Positions 44,413-56,254 are shown, counted from the stretch's first letter. The stretch is 64,000 bases of DNA from Symsagittifera roscoffensis (GCF_963678635.1 NC_087066.1:66907477-66971476); one strand, 5' to 3'. Translations and numbers: made by a program. The notes: generated by a model not told the origin, from the letters alone.

Positions 44413-44751
44413 CAGAGGAACCTTTCAAGGACTTAAGTCTTCCAAATAAGTAAAAATATACACAAAAACAATCGCAAAAACAAAATGACTAAAAGTTGTT
44501 TGCTGTAAAAATAAGAAATATTGCCGATTTAAGTAACAAAAGAAGAAAAATTAATAAAAGTAGCATCTCTGCAAGTCTTCTCATCAAGTTAACTGAATTT
44601 TTTGTATATAATCGATGAGAAATTGCTGATTTTTCAGCAGATATTCAAGTTCTTTGATTTTGATGTAGATTTGAGATGATAACTCAAAGTTGATGAATTT
44701 TTCAAAGCAAATCTCTGGAAATCTGATACCAAACCTGATCATGCAAGATTT

Positions 44752-45171
44752 TCAACTTTGAAAGTCCTTAAAAAAATGGAGGAATAAAGAACTTTGCTGG
44801 GGAGTTTTAACAAATTTGGGAGTTGGATATGGAATAAAAAGAGTCTTTGAAATATTATCGTACGATTTTTTTATCAACTTCAAACTTTCTAAAATAAATA
44901 AAATTTCTTTTCTAGTCAAGTGTAACTCAGCTGTAAGTTTATAGCTTTGATACGCAATATGTGAATCAAAAGTAAACTCTTTGATTGAATATGTTTCTCT
45001 AAAGAAACCTTTACTTAGTCGGAGAACTCTATTTTGGACAACATGAACGTCCAAAAAATTGTGAAAAAAGTAAGAATCTACATCTATTTCATCAATAAGG
45101 AAATCACACGGAATATTTTCTTTTTTCTTGTAGAGTAATTTGAGGAAGTTAAAATGTTTTTTAATTGACAT
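44752..45171 (-). CDS. Unknown 139-aa Maverick protein
   Basis: This frame is intact from an ATG at 45,171. It is Phe/Lys/Leu-rich throughout (MSIKKHFNFLKLLYKKKENI; FFHNFLDVHVVQNRVLRLS), predicted helical and basic, with no membrane segment or Cys pattern. It is divergent to the polymerase gene, sharing the CRE-repeat region. Function is unknown. Confidence 0.55.
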   Translation of the reverse strand: MSIKKHFNFLKLLYKKKENIPCDFLIDEIDVDSYFFHNFLDVHVVQNRVLRLSKGFFRETYSIKEFTFDSHIAYQSYKLTAELHLTRKEILFILESLKLIKKSYDNISKTLFIPYPTPKFVKTPQQSSLFLHFFKDFQS

Positions 45172-45270
45172 TCTTCAAAAATGAAAGTTTTGGATCTAAA
45201 GTTATGTCTAGAAACAGCTTAGTTCTGATTGGTTGAGAATTTTTCTGGAAAATTCTAGAACTTTCAAAGG

Positions 45271-45488
45271 AATGACGTCATTACCATAAAAGGAAAATTG
45301 CGTGGGTGTTGACGTAACTTCTATTCATAGACTGACGTCATTACCATAAAAGGAACATTGCGTGGGTGGTGACGTCACTTCTAAATATAGAATGACGTCA
45401 TTACCATAAAAGGAAAATTGCGTAGGCGGTGACGTCACTTCTTTTCAAAGATTGACGTCATTACCGTAAAAGGATAATTGCGTAGGCG
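45271..45488. promoter_or_regulatory. 60-bp tandem promoter repeats with seven CRE/ATF sites
   Basis: Units start at 45,271, 45,331, 45,391 and 45,451 with an exact 60-bp period; the fourth is truncated after ~38 bp. Perfect TGACGTCA sites lie at 45,273, 45,333, 45,370, 45,393, 45,430 and 45,453, and one variant TGACGTAA at 45,310. The array ends ~10 bp before a TATA box and separates the 44,752-45,171 gene from the polymerase gene. It looks like a CREB/ATF-responsive enhancer. Confidence 0.8.
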
Positions 45489-45498
45489 TCTTTGATAG

Positions 45499-45506
45499 TA
45501 TAAATA
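45499..45506 (+). promoter_or_regulatory. TATA box of the polymerase gene
   Basis: TATAAATA lies directly downstream of the CRE repeats and 175 bp upstream of the polymerase ATG at 45,681. Confidence 0.6.
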
Positions 45507-45680
45507 CACTTAGTTTATTGGGTTAAATCATTCATTTTGTTTGCTAATCAGAAACAGTCAATTGAATTTTACTTCAAATTTTACATTTCGTTACTTCACG
45601 AAAAATAAGTATTTTCATTCAATTGGTAGTTTAAGTTTTTAAATTTGGAACATTTCAAAAGTCCCAATTATTTTTAGATA

Positions 45681-48600
45681 ATGCCTGCACTTGACCGAAA
45701 TGAGAAAGTCAAATATGAGGACTGTGGTATACAGGAATACAAATATGAGGAATACAGGAGATCTGATGCTGCGAGACATCAAAAAAGATGTGCTAAAGGA
45801 GTTGTTTCTTGTCCTGACTGTAAGTATTCCACTTACAATCAACAAGAAATGAGCTATCATATGGCCAAGAAGCATGCTCAACCAAGTTCGAAGCAGTCGA
45901 CGGTTCGTTCTTCTTGTGAACAAGATTTCCCGAGTTACTACTCTCTCCAGCAACATCGGAGAAAGGAACATGGAGCAAAACAACGGAAACCCAGTGATAC
46001 GGTGGCCGACTTGAACAAGATTGTGGAGGAAGAAGGGGAAGATGGTGAAAAACTAAAGGAGGAACTTGGTGCATGTCAACATTTTCTAGTGGATACGGAG
46101 ATGGAAAATGTGAGAAATAAGGTATTTAACTTCCAAATGTCCGGAATACTAAAATCATTAACGAGAAACTTGAAGAAGTCTTCAACAAGCTCGATTCTCC
46201 AGCCAAAATCAACATTGCTCTGGGTTTTGTTCTTCGAAATATTGAGACTGGTGAATATCTTATTTCTACGCTCATGAAAACAATACTCTATTTGAAAAAT
46301 CCCACTTACTTTGTACGAAAGCGGATTTGATAACAATCCAAGGAAAAGTAGAAAAATTTGATATTGTGGAGCAATGTACCCAAGAACGTCAAAACACAAA
46401 ATGGACATTCAAGTTAATTACTAACGTCACAATTTTCGCTGCTTTGCTGAAAAACATCCCCATGATATTGATTCTTTCTTCAAGTGTTTCCGGTGTCCTA
46501 GTTGTGACACTTTTTTCCACAAATCAGACCACTTCAATCAGCATCTCCCGAGATGTAAGGACCGAGTGAGACATATTTACCCAAAGAACGTGTATGAGCT
46601 TCGCGAAACCTTGTCTGAAAAGCTGGAGGGATTCAATCTTCGAGTTTCTGAAGATAACAAACTTTTTAATAATCTAGCAACTTTCGATTTTGAATCGATT
46701 TGTGTTCCTACAGAGGAATTAAAAGAAACACAAACTACAACCTGGATTGGAAAACATGTCCCCATTTCAGTCTCTATATCATCGAATCTGATTGATGATC
46801 CCATCTTCTTGTACAACAAGGATCCACAGAACTTGATAATTGATTTTGTATCCAACCTCGAACTGTTAGCTGAAAAAAGTAAGTTGGAGATGAGAACAAA
46901 ATTTCAAGATATTGAAAGAGCTGTCAATGAAAGAATGAAAAAGATCTTTGATCAACTGAACGAACTTGGTAAAAATTTTTTAAGTAATAAGTTCGAGTAT
47001 GAAGACGAATGCATTGAAGATTCGGAAGAAGCAGATATGTCAACACACTTCTTGCGAATTCAGAAAAATCAACTCATTGATTTGAAACAACATCTGGAGA
47101 GATATGTAAATACTTTACCTGTTTTTGGATTTAGCAGCGGTAGATATGATTTGAATTTGATCAAATTATACTTAATTCCTTATTTAATTCGCAATAAAGA
47201 ACAAGAAACATCCGTTATCAAAAAAGCAAATGATTTTATATCTTTCAAGTTTGGAGATGTACAATTTCTTGACGTTATGAAATTTCTGGGTGAAGCAACA
47301 ACTCTGGACTCATTTCTCAAAGCTTATAAAGCTAGTGAAACAAAAGGATTCTTTCCTTATGAGTGGTTTGACAACCCTGACAACCTTGATTTTCCAGGAC
47401 TGCCCCCATAGGAAGCATTTTTCAGTAAACTTAGAAACAACAATCCTCTAGACAAAGACTTTACTGTTTATGAAAAACTGAGGAAGAGTTGACTTGATGA
47501 ACAGCAAGCGCTGAAAAAGCTTCAAATCAAGACTGTACCCCCATCTAGTCTAGATAATTACAGTTACTTACAACAAACTTGGCTGAAAAACGGAATGACC
47601 GTGTTCAAAGACTTTTTGCAGTGGTACAACAACAAAGATGTAGTTCCAACCCTGAAAGCAATGCAAAAAATGATTCAATTTTATCGTAACAAGGGGATAG
47701 ATATGTTGAAACTTGGATGTACGCTTTCAAATCTAGCAAACATATGTCTACACAAATCTACAAATTACAAGTTTTATCCATTTTGCGAAAGTGATAAAGA
47801 TTTGTGTGAAAAAATACGAGAAGACATGACCGGTGGGCCTTCGATTGTGTTCACTCAAAAAGCTGTAGTTGATGAAACATACATCAGAAATTCATCAAAT
47901 GTTTGTAAATCAATCGTTGGAATTGATGCGAGCCAGCTTTACCCCTATTCAATGTGCCAAGATATGCCAACGAGCTGGGAGTTTGACACTGATATGTAGA
48001 AATTCAAGGCTAGACGTAATCGAACTCGCAACTTTGAGAGTATGGTCATGTCTTTCTATCAAGAATCAAGACCAGAATGTAAAATTGAGAGCTTTTTTAC
48101 ATCTGGAAAACAGAAGAAAATTGACTGTTTTAATGTGGACGGTTATTGTGATCACTGTAAAACAGTATTCGAGGCAATGGGATGCTACTATCACTTTTGT
48201 TCTTGTCGAGAAACTCGTCCCTCCTTAACAGAACAGGATATCGAGCGAGGAAATAAAAAGAGAGAGATGCATGAGATGAGACGAGAATACATTCAAGAGA
48301 AAGGATACAAAGTTGAAGAAATGTGGGAGTGTGAGTGGTGGCAAAATTTCAAAACCAATGAAAAGATCAAATATCATGTTCGAACCCACTTTCCCTACAA
48401 AAGACCCCTTTCTACAGACTCTCTTCTAGCAAAGATAAAAAATGGATCTCTTTTTGGTTACGTTCAGTGTGACTTAGTTGTTCCAGATGAACTGAAATCG
48501 AAATTTGCGATTTTTCCTCCAATTTTCAAAAATACTGAGGTCGGAAGAGATGATATTGGAGATTACATGAAAAACTATGCGATCAAGAACGAAATGTTAA

Positions 48601-49640
48601 AGCATCCTCATAGAATGCTGATATCTAGTTTCAAGCTGGAAAGTGGAACAGTTATAACTCCTCTCTTCAACTTTTATATGGAACTTGGATTACAGTGCAC
48701 CAAAATTTACTGATTTGTTCAATATTCTCCTCAGAAGTGTTTCAATAATTTCGTTCAATCGGCGGTTGATGCAAGAAGAGAAGGAGATGAAAACCCTTTG
48801 TCAGGAGTTGTAGCAGAAACAATGAAGCTCTTGGGCAATTCTTCCTATGGATATCAGATCATGGATAGATCGAGACATACAATCACGAAGTATCTCAACG
48901 ATGAAAAAACTCACAAGGCAATCAATGAACCATTGTTCAAGAGATTGAATACAGTTGAAAAAAACTTGTATGAAGTGGAGTTGTTCAAATCAACCATTGA
49001 ACATAGAGAACCCATCATCGTTGGTTTTTTCATACTTCAGTATGCAAAGCTGAGAATGTTGGAACTCTACTACAACTTCTTTGACAAGTTCTGTGATGTA
49101 AATAAATTTGAAGAGTTGGAGATGGACACAGACTCACTTTACTTGGAACTTGCAGAAGAAAATTTGTACGATTGCATCCAACCAGATAAGAGAGCTGCTT
49201 GGGAAAAAATGTGGGAGAGTGATTGCAGAGATTCCTTCAAGGCGGATGCAAAATCTAATTTCTTTCCTCGAACCTGTTGTAGTATCCATAAAAAACATGA
49301 TAAGCGGGAGCCGGGACTTTTCAAAGAAAAATTTAGATGCACAGAAATGCTCTGTTTATGTAGTAAGACATATTGCTGCTATGAAAACAAGTCAGACAAA
49401 TTCAAATTTAGCAGCAAAGGATTGAATAAGCGAGTTCTAGAAGACTCTGGAGATGGACCTTTAGCAAAGTATAGGAGAGTACTCGAGGAAGTTATCAACT
49501 TAACATCTACTAATAGAGGATTCAGAACTATAAATCATATGGTTGCTACATATGAACAGACAAAGAAAGGACTAAGTTATTTTTATCCTAAAAGACAAGT
49601 GCAAGATGATGAAATTCATACAAAACCATTGGACTTATAA
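45681..49640 (+). pseudogene. POLB: Maverick protein-primed DNA polymerase B, multiply disrupted
   Basis: The ATG at 45,681 opens a Cys/His zinc-finger N-terminus (VSCPDCKYSTYNQQEMSYHM; HRRKEHG). Frameshifts near 46,135, 46,262 and 46,455 follow. Then comes another zinc finger (CPSCDTFFHKSDHFNQH) and the exonuclease domain: FDFESI (Exo I, ~46,683) and FGFSSGRYDLNLI (Exo II). In-frame stops lie at 47,409 (TAG), 47,490 (TGA), 47,997 (TAG) and 48,711 (TGA). Polymerase motifs persist: A as GIDASQLYP (Asp codon 47,925), B as KLLGNSSYG and C as DTDS (49,125-49,136). It would replicate the linear element DNA from a protein primer. The number of lesions says it is dead. Confidence 0.93.
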
Positions 49641-49769
49641 GAACTCTTCTGATGTATTAAATTATATAAGATTTCGTATTATTATGCCTTCATGATAATA
49701 AAATGTAAATTATGGCAGTAAGTTTACTATACGATGCAGTGATTTATATACTTTCTTTGTAATTTAAAC

Positions 49770-50022
49770 TTTTTTTCTCAAAAAACTTGACTTTTTTCGA
49801 AGTTTCAGCATGACTAGGTAACATATTATAGCTACACCTTATACAACAAGGATAAGAAACAATTAGATAACGCGCGCCGAGATTTTTGCGAAAAAATTAG
49901 ATAAAAACCAAAAAAATTTCGTTTTTCTTACCATTATCTTACCATCACACAAACCATAAAACCTTACCATTGGTTTTCCCTATCCTTATACATTGTAGAC
50001 TCTATACCCTATCTTAATACAT
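49770..50022. repeat. Interspersed repeat R1, copy 2
   Basis: This copy is homologous to ~3,800-4,066 and 53,440-53,690, with the same order of blocks ending CTTAATACATAG. It lies 130 bp after the polymerase stop. Beyond it the copies at 50 and 53.7 kb continue into a hairpin, whereas copy 1 continues into the minisatellite. Confidence 0.75.
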
Positions 50023-50100
50023 AGGTGGCTGACCGGATACTCTATAGCCTATGTTAACCCATGGGGGTCAGCCACCTCCCCCCCCCCCCCCCCCCCCCCC
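50023..50100. repeat. 12-bp-arm hairpin followed by 23-nt poly-C
   Basis: AGGTGGCTGACC (50,023-50,034) and GGTCAGCCACCT (50,066-50,077) are perfect inverted arms with a 31-nt loop. They are followed at once by 23 C residues (50,078-50,100). The duplicate copy has 14 C. Confidence 0.9.
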
Positions 50101-51533
50101 ACTTCAGCCTCAACATCTACTACTCTTACGCGTGTTCTAAAAACGCAATACGCAATATCGATATTACATCGCATGTCAAAGCCTTTTATCAGGTGTCCGG
50201 CAAATAATACCAATGAAAAAAATTACAACAGCTGTTAAAGCGAAAATTGTTTTTGATCAGTCTTCAAAAAGACTCTACCAGACCACAATACAGTACTCAA
50301 ACTAAGGTTAGTCAAAAATAGAAGACATTTGAAAAGGAAGCGGTTAAACAAAATTTTGCCGCGAGAAACCGTGAAACAATAGTTTATAATTAGACTAAAG
50401 TGCGTCACTATATCTGTCAAACAAATTTGAATAGCATTTGAATTTTTGTCAATAAAAGACTGGTAAAAACCAAAGTCGTATTTTTTCTGGTAAAACATTG
50501 GTCTGGTCAAAGGTTGTCCGCCGAGCGTTAATTATTCGCAATTGCCCAAATTGGTAATTTTCAAACCCCCTTATTTCAATTAAAATGATCAAAGGAGTAT
50601 TTTTTCCATTTGAAATCCTGGTAATTGAACTGTTTCAGATGACAAAGAAAAATCTTCATCAAAATGCTTTGTTAAAAAGTCGGGATCTTGTTAACTATTC
50701 CCCCCTTGGACTTTGCTAACTCCCCCCCCCTATGCATGTATTATTTTTGACGATCATTTGTGTATAAAATATGCGTTTCAAAAATTTCAAAAATTAAGTG
50801 TGTTTTCATTTTTGCTCGCTCGTATTTCTATTACTCGTTATTTATATAAAACCCACGTAAAAATTTGAAAAAAAAAATATATTTTCTGAAAATTGTTTTA
50901 AGCTATTGAAAATGTGGCCGCCAAAATTGAATTACTGAAAACCAAATTAGGGAGGAATAGTTAACAAGATCCAAAAGTCGCAAATTGATTTAATAAACAG
51001 CCACCTTAGCATAATTATTTCGCTTTTCCTTTGAAAATCGGAAAAATAAAGCAAAGAAAAACAATGATTTGCATAGCGTCTTCTCAAAAAAATGTTTTTC
51101 GACAAAAATGCTCGTAAACACTTGAGACATAGCATAAAAAAATTTTTAAATATAATTTGACGACAAACGGATCATTATCGCCTCACTTCCGACACTCTGT
51201 CATAACTTCATGCAGACCAATTTTTCAGCGACTAAAAACAGGTAAATCAGAAAGATACGTAATTGAGCTCCATCAAATAAAAATACTTATCATTCAGTTT
51301 GCCACATGAAAAAAAGCTAATATTTATAACCCATACAAAAAATGGTCAGTTCAATTCAGCGAAAAATTATATATAGCTTCTTTTCAATCGCAAGTTCCTT
51401 AAATGCTCGAACAGAATTTTTTTTCAATTTTTTTCACAGAAAACTCATTTTGTTGCTATCATGTGGTCCGGGCAAAATTTTTCCCTACAAAAAAAAAACA
51501 AATTCTCAATAAGTGTTTCTTGTAGATTAAAGC
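50101..51533. other. Non-coding flank of the polymerase gene (left duplicate)
   Basis: AT-rich sequence without a recognisable gene. It contains two poly-C-rich patches (near 50,700-50,730). A 91-codon minus frame at 50,235-50,510 is conserved in the duplicate only because the DNA is conserved. It may hold the right end of the Maverick, but no terminal inverted repeat could be matched. Confidence 0.5.
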
Positions 51534-51537
51534 GTAG

Positions 51538-53309
51538 TTGATGAAACATACATCAGAAATTCATCAAATGTTTGTAAATCAATCGTTGGAATTGATGCGA
51601 GCCAGCTTTACCCCTATTCAATGTGCCAAGATATGCCAACGAGATGGGAATTTGACACTGATATGTAAAAATTCAAGGCTAGACATAATCGAACTTGCAA
51701 CTTTGAGAGTATGGTCATGTCTTTCTATCAAGAATCAAGACCAGAATGTAAAATTGAGAGCTTTTTTACATCTGGAAAACAGAAGAAAATTGACTGTTTT
51801 AATGTGGACGGTTATTGTGATCACTGTAAAACAGTATTCGAGGCAATGGGATGCTACTATCACTTTTGTTCTTGTCAAGAAACTCGTCCCTCCTTAATAG
51901 AACAGGATATCGAGCGAGGAAATAAGAAGAGAGAGATGGATGAGATGAGACGAGAATACATTCAAGAGAAAGGATACAAAGTTGAAGAAATGTGGGAGTG
52001 TGAGTGGTGGCAAAATTTCAAAACCAATGACAAGATCAAAAATCATGTTCGAACCCACTTTCCCTACAAAAGACCCCTTTCTACAGACTCTCTTCTAGCA
52101 GAGATAAAAAATGGATCTCTTTTTGGTTACGTTCAGTGTGACTTAGTTGTTCCAGATGAACCGAAATCGAAATTTGCGAATTTTCCTCCAATTTTCAAAA
52201 ATACTGAGGTCGGAAGAGATGATATTGGAGATTACGTGAAAAACTATGCGATCAAGAACTAAATGTTAAAGCATCCTCATAAAATGCTGATATCTAGTTT
52301 CAAGCTGGAAAATGGAACAGTTATAACTCCTCTCTTCAACTTTTATAAGGAACTTGGATTACAGTGCACTAAAATTTACCGATTTGTTCAATATTCTCCT
52401 CAGAAGTGTTTCAATAATTTCGTTCAATCGGTGGTTGATGCAAGAAAAGAAGGAGATGAAAACCCTTTGTCAGGAGTTGTAGCAGAAACAATGAAGCTCT
52501 TGGGCAATTCTTCCTATGGATATCAGATCATGGATAGATCGAGACATACAATCACAAAATATCTCAACGATGAAAAAACTCATAAGGCAATCAATGAACC
52601 ACTGTTTAAGAGACTTAACACAGTTGAGAAGGACTTATATGAGGTGGAGTTATTGAAGTCAACCATTGAGCACAAAGTACTCATCATTGTTGGTTTTTTC
52701 ATACTTCAGTATGCAAAACTGAGAATGTTGGAACTCTACTATAACTTCTTTGACAAGTTCTGTGATGTGAATAAGTTTGAAGAGTTGGAGATGGACACAG
52801 ACTCACTTTACTTGGCACTTGCAGAAGAAAATTTGTACGATTGCATCCAACCAGATAAGAGAGCTGCTTGGGAAAAAATGAGGGAGAGTGATTGCAGAGA
52901 TTCCTTCAAGGCGGATGCAAATTCTAATTTCTTTCCTCGAACGTGTTGTAGTATCCATAAAAAACATGATAAGCGGGAGCTGGGACTTTTCAAAGAAGAA
53001 CTTAGGTGCACAGAAATGCTCTGTTTATATAGTAAGACATATTGCTGCTATGACAACAAGTCAGACAAATTCAAATTTAGCAGCAAAGGACTGAATAAGC
53101 GGGTTCTAGAAGACTCTGGAGATGGACCTTTAGCAAAGTATAGGAGAGTACTCGAGGAAGTTATCAACTTAACATCTACTAATAGAGGATTCAGAACTAT
53201 AAATCATATGGTTGCTACATATGAACAGACAAAGAAAGGACTAAGTTATTTTTATCCTAAAAGACAAGTGCAAGATGATGAAATTCATACAAAACCATTG
53301 GACTTATAA
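51538..53309 (+). pseudogene. POLB: Duplicated 3' half of the Maverick DNA polymerase B
   Basis: The piece starts in mid-gene just before motif A (IDASQLYP) and keeps motifs B (KLLGNSSYG) and C (DTDS) to the natural stop at 53,309. Stops lie at 51,666 (TAA; the other copy has TAG at the same codon) and 52,260 (TAA; Glu in the other copy). Conversely the left copy's TGA at 48,711 is Arg here. It has no promoter, zinc fingers or exonuclease domain. The last 348 codons after 52,262 are open. Confidence 0.93.
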
Positions 53310-53439
53310 GAACTCTTCTGATGTATTAAATTATATAAGATTTCGTATTATTATGCCTTCATGATAATAAAATGTAAATTATGGCAGTAAGTTTACTATA
53401 CGATGCAGTGATTTATATACTTTCTTTGTAATTTAAACT

Positions 53440-53690
53440 TTTTTCTCAAAAAACTTGACTTTTTTCGAAGTTTCAGCATGACTAGGTAACATATTATAGC
53501 TACACCTTATACAACAAGGATAAGAAACAATTAGATAACGCGCGCCGAGATTTTTGCGAAAAAATTAGATAAAAACCAAAAAAATTTCGTTTTTCTTACC
53601 ATTATCTTACCATCACACAAACCATAAAACCTTACCATTGGTTTTCCCTATCCTTATACATTGTAGACTCTATACCCTATCTTAATACAT
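53440..53690. repeat. Interspersed repeat R1, copy 3
   Basis: This copy is the duplicate of copy 2 within the tandem duplication. Confidence 0.8.
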
Positions 53691-53759
53691 AGGTGGCTGA
53701 CCGGATACTCTATAGCCTATGTTAACCCATGGGGGTCAGCCACCTCCCCCCCCCCCCCC
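53691..53759. repeat. Hairpin and 14-nt poly-C, duplicate copy
   Basis: The same 12-bp arms (53,691-53,702 / 53,734-53,745) are followed by 14 C residues (53,746-53,759), nine fewer than in the left copy. Confidence 0.9.
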
Positions 53760-55885
53760 ACTTCAGCCTCAACATCTACTACTCTTACGCGTGTTCTAAA
53801 AACGCAATACGCAATATCGATATTACATCGCATGTCAAAGCCTTTTATCAGGTGTCCGGCAAATAATACCAATGAAAAAAAATACAACAGCTGTTAAAGC
53901 GAAAATTGTTTTTGATCAGTCTTCAAAAAGACTCTACCAGACCACAATACAGTACTCAAACTAAGGTTAGTCAAAAATAGAAGACATTTGAAAAGGAAGC
54001 GGTTAAACAAAATTTTGCCGCGAGAAACCGTGAAACAATAGTTTATAATTAGACTAAAGTGCGTCACTATATCTGTCAAACAAATTTGAATAGCATTTGA
54101 ATTTCTGTCAATAAAAGACTGGTAAAAACCAAAGTCGTAATTTTTCTGGTAAAACATTGGTCTGGTCAAAGGTTGTCCGCCGAGCGTTAATTATTCGCAA
54201 TTGCCCAAATTGGTAATTTTCAAACCCCCTTATTTCAATTAAAATGATCAAAGGAGTATTTTTTCCATTTGAAATCCTGGTAATTGAACTGTTTCAGATG
54301 ACAAAGAAAAATCTTCATCAAAATGCTTTGTTAAAAAGTCGGGATCTTGTTAACTATTCCCCCCTTGGACTTTGTTAACTCCCCCCCTATGCATGTATTA
54401 TTTTTGACGATCATTTGTGTATAAAATATGCGTTTCAAAAATTTCAAAAATTAAGTGTGTTTTCATTTTTGCTCGCTCGTATTTCTATTACTCGTTATTT
54501 ATATAAAACCCACGTAAAAATTTGAAAAAAAAAAATATATTTTCTGAAAATTGTTTTAAGCTATTGAAAATGTGGCCGCCAAAATTGAATTACTGAAAAC
54601 CAAATTAGGGAGGAATAGTTAACAAGATCCAAAAGTCGTAAATTAATTTAATAAACAACCACCTTAGCATAATTATTTCGCTTTTCCTTTGAAAATCGGA
54701 AAAATAAAGCAAAGAAAAACAATGATTTGCATAGCGTCTTCTCAAAAAAATGTTTTTCGACAAAAATGCTCGTAAACACTTGAGACACAGCCTAACGAAA
54801 TTTTTTTATATAATTTGACGACAAACGGATCAGTATCGCCTCACTTCCGACACTCTGTCATAACTTCATGCAGACCAATTTTTCAGCGACTAAAAACAGG
54901 TAAATCAGAAGATACGTAATTGAGTTCCATCCAATAAAAATACTTATCATTCAGTTTGCCACATGAAAAAAAGCTAATATTTATAAGTTCCTTAAATGCT
55001 CGAACAGAATTTTTTTTCAAATTTTTTCACAGAAAACTCATTTTGTTGCTATCATGTAGTCCGGGCAAAATTTTTCCCTACAAAAAAAACAAATTCTCAA
55101 TAAGTGTTTCTGGTAGATTAAAGCGTTTTTGATTGGTAGGATAAACATACATTTTAGAAAAACATTACATAATTATTCTCTACGGAAGATTATTCAACTA
55201 ACGCTTGAATGCATTAAGACTGTGTTACTTGAGATCTCATTTCAGATCTTTATCTCTTTTTTAATCTAAGAATATCTTTCCCGGGCACAAAGTTCAGATC
55301 TGAAATTGTGTTTTGATGTGATTTCTTAGATCTGAAAAATCTATAGTTCCGACTCAATTGATGATATTTTATGTAGTTCAGTATTTTATGACGTTACTAC
55401 CCAGGAAAAAACAATCAAAAAATTGAGTTAGGACCGAGGTGTATAACTCATAGAGTAATTTCGGATAGGGTACACCGTCTGCTCGTCACGCTATCTTATT
55501 TTCGGCCGGATAGATTCGTGCAACTTCTTAGTCTAATACCAATCCTAATCTTACTCTTATACTATCTAGTCTCAGGTTGTTTAACTAGTCTCTGCTAGGC
55601 TCAATAGATCTAGGGTATACTGGTTTATTGCGGTTGCTGAAGTCTTCTTGGAGAGTCAACTAATTTCTAAGTTAAATTCAAATCTCTCTGGTGCTGAAAT
55701 TACAAGTAATTTCAGCACTTACAAATAAGTGGGTTGTTAGTTAGATGGATCATGATTGGTTAATATTAAATACTTTACAGTGGTAAAATATCTAATTTAT
55801 CCAATCATAAAATGTAGTTTAGATCAGGTTCCACCCATCCGGGTTTTACAGAGTTTTTTAGAATAGTCTTTCTGCAATTCAAAGG
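53760..55885. other. Non-coding: right duplicate flank, then unique AT-rich sequence
   Basis: Up to 55,126 this is the duplicate flank of the polymerase. From there to 55,885 the sequence is unique and has no recognisable gene. Confidence 0.5.
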
Positions 55886-56254
55886 ATGGATGATGGACGT
55901 TGGTATTTGGCGAACATCTTATTTCTTCTGGATTTTCTTATTAGAGAAGTCCCAGATTCAATCGTTGTGTCTTCTCAAGACAACGACTGGGTTTTCGCAA
56001 CAATCTCAAATCTGATTTCAGAATGGTTGGCTATGACAGGTTTTTCCGTTTCATGTAGAGAACTTCTTTTGTGTTTGACCCTGTCTGGGAATGGCGTGGA
56101 GATTGTGTGTGGAGGGGATGCCTGGTTACTCGGATCTGTACGTATACTTGAACATCGAGGTGGTCATTGTTCTAGTTCAATGAAGTCCTTTTCTGCGAAG
56201 TCAAGTCGTACTCTAAATCCTTTGAGTTGTGATTGTGGGCGGCATATTGATTGA
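55886..56254 (+). CDS. Hypothetical 122-aa frame
   Basis: The frame starts with ATG at 55,886 and stops at 56,254. The first ~60 residues are hydrophobic and acidic (ANILFLLDFLIREVPDSIVV), and the rest is Ser/Cys/Gly-rich. No family, signal or neighbour supports a function. It may be spurious. Confidence 0.25.
   Translation: MDDGRWYLANILFLLDFLIREVPDSIVVSSQDNDWVFATISNLISEWLAMTGFSVSCRELLLCLTLSGNGVEIVCGGDAWLLGSVRILEHRGGHCSSSMKSFSAKSSRTLNPLSCDCGRHID

Larger units (their letters stand above)
47866..51533. repeat. 3.67-kb tandem duplication, left copy
   Basis: The segment from inside the polymerase gene through ~1.9 kb of downstream flank is repeated immediately to the right (offset 3669 bp in the gene, 3659-3660 bp after the poly-C). 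The left copy joins the duplicate at GTAGATTAAAGCG, where the next base run is polymerase text again. Identity looks about 97-98%. Confidence 0.95.
51534..55126. repeat. 3.67-kb tandem duplication, right copy
   Basis: This direct repeat of 47,866-51,533 ends at the same GTAGATTAAAGCG sequence, after which unrelated DNA follows. Differences include a shorter poly-C, a ~60-bp loss near 54,985 relative to 51,325-51,385, and scattered substitutions. Confidence 0.95.

Noticed and set aside
45793..46074. Minus-strand frames under the polymerase N-terminus
   Set aside because: They are shadows of the plus-strand zinc-finger coding region.
31812..50022. Terminal inverted repeats of the Maverick
   Set aside because: I compared the left flank (31.9-32.15 kb, inverted) with the right flank (49.64-50.1 kb) and found no similarity. 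The 31.8-kb hairpin is self-contained and R1 occurs in direct, not inverted, orientation.
50235..50510. 91-codon minus frame conserved in the duplicate at 53,894-54,169
   Set aside because: Conservation is explained by the recent tandem duplication of the DNA. There is no domain or sensible start context.
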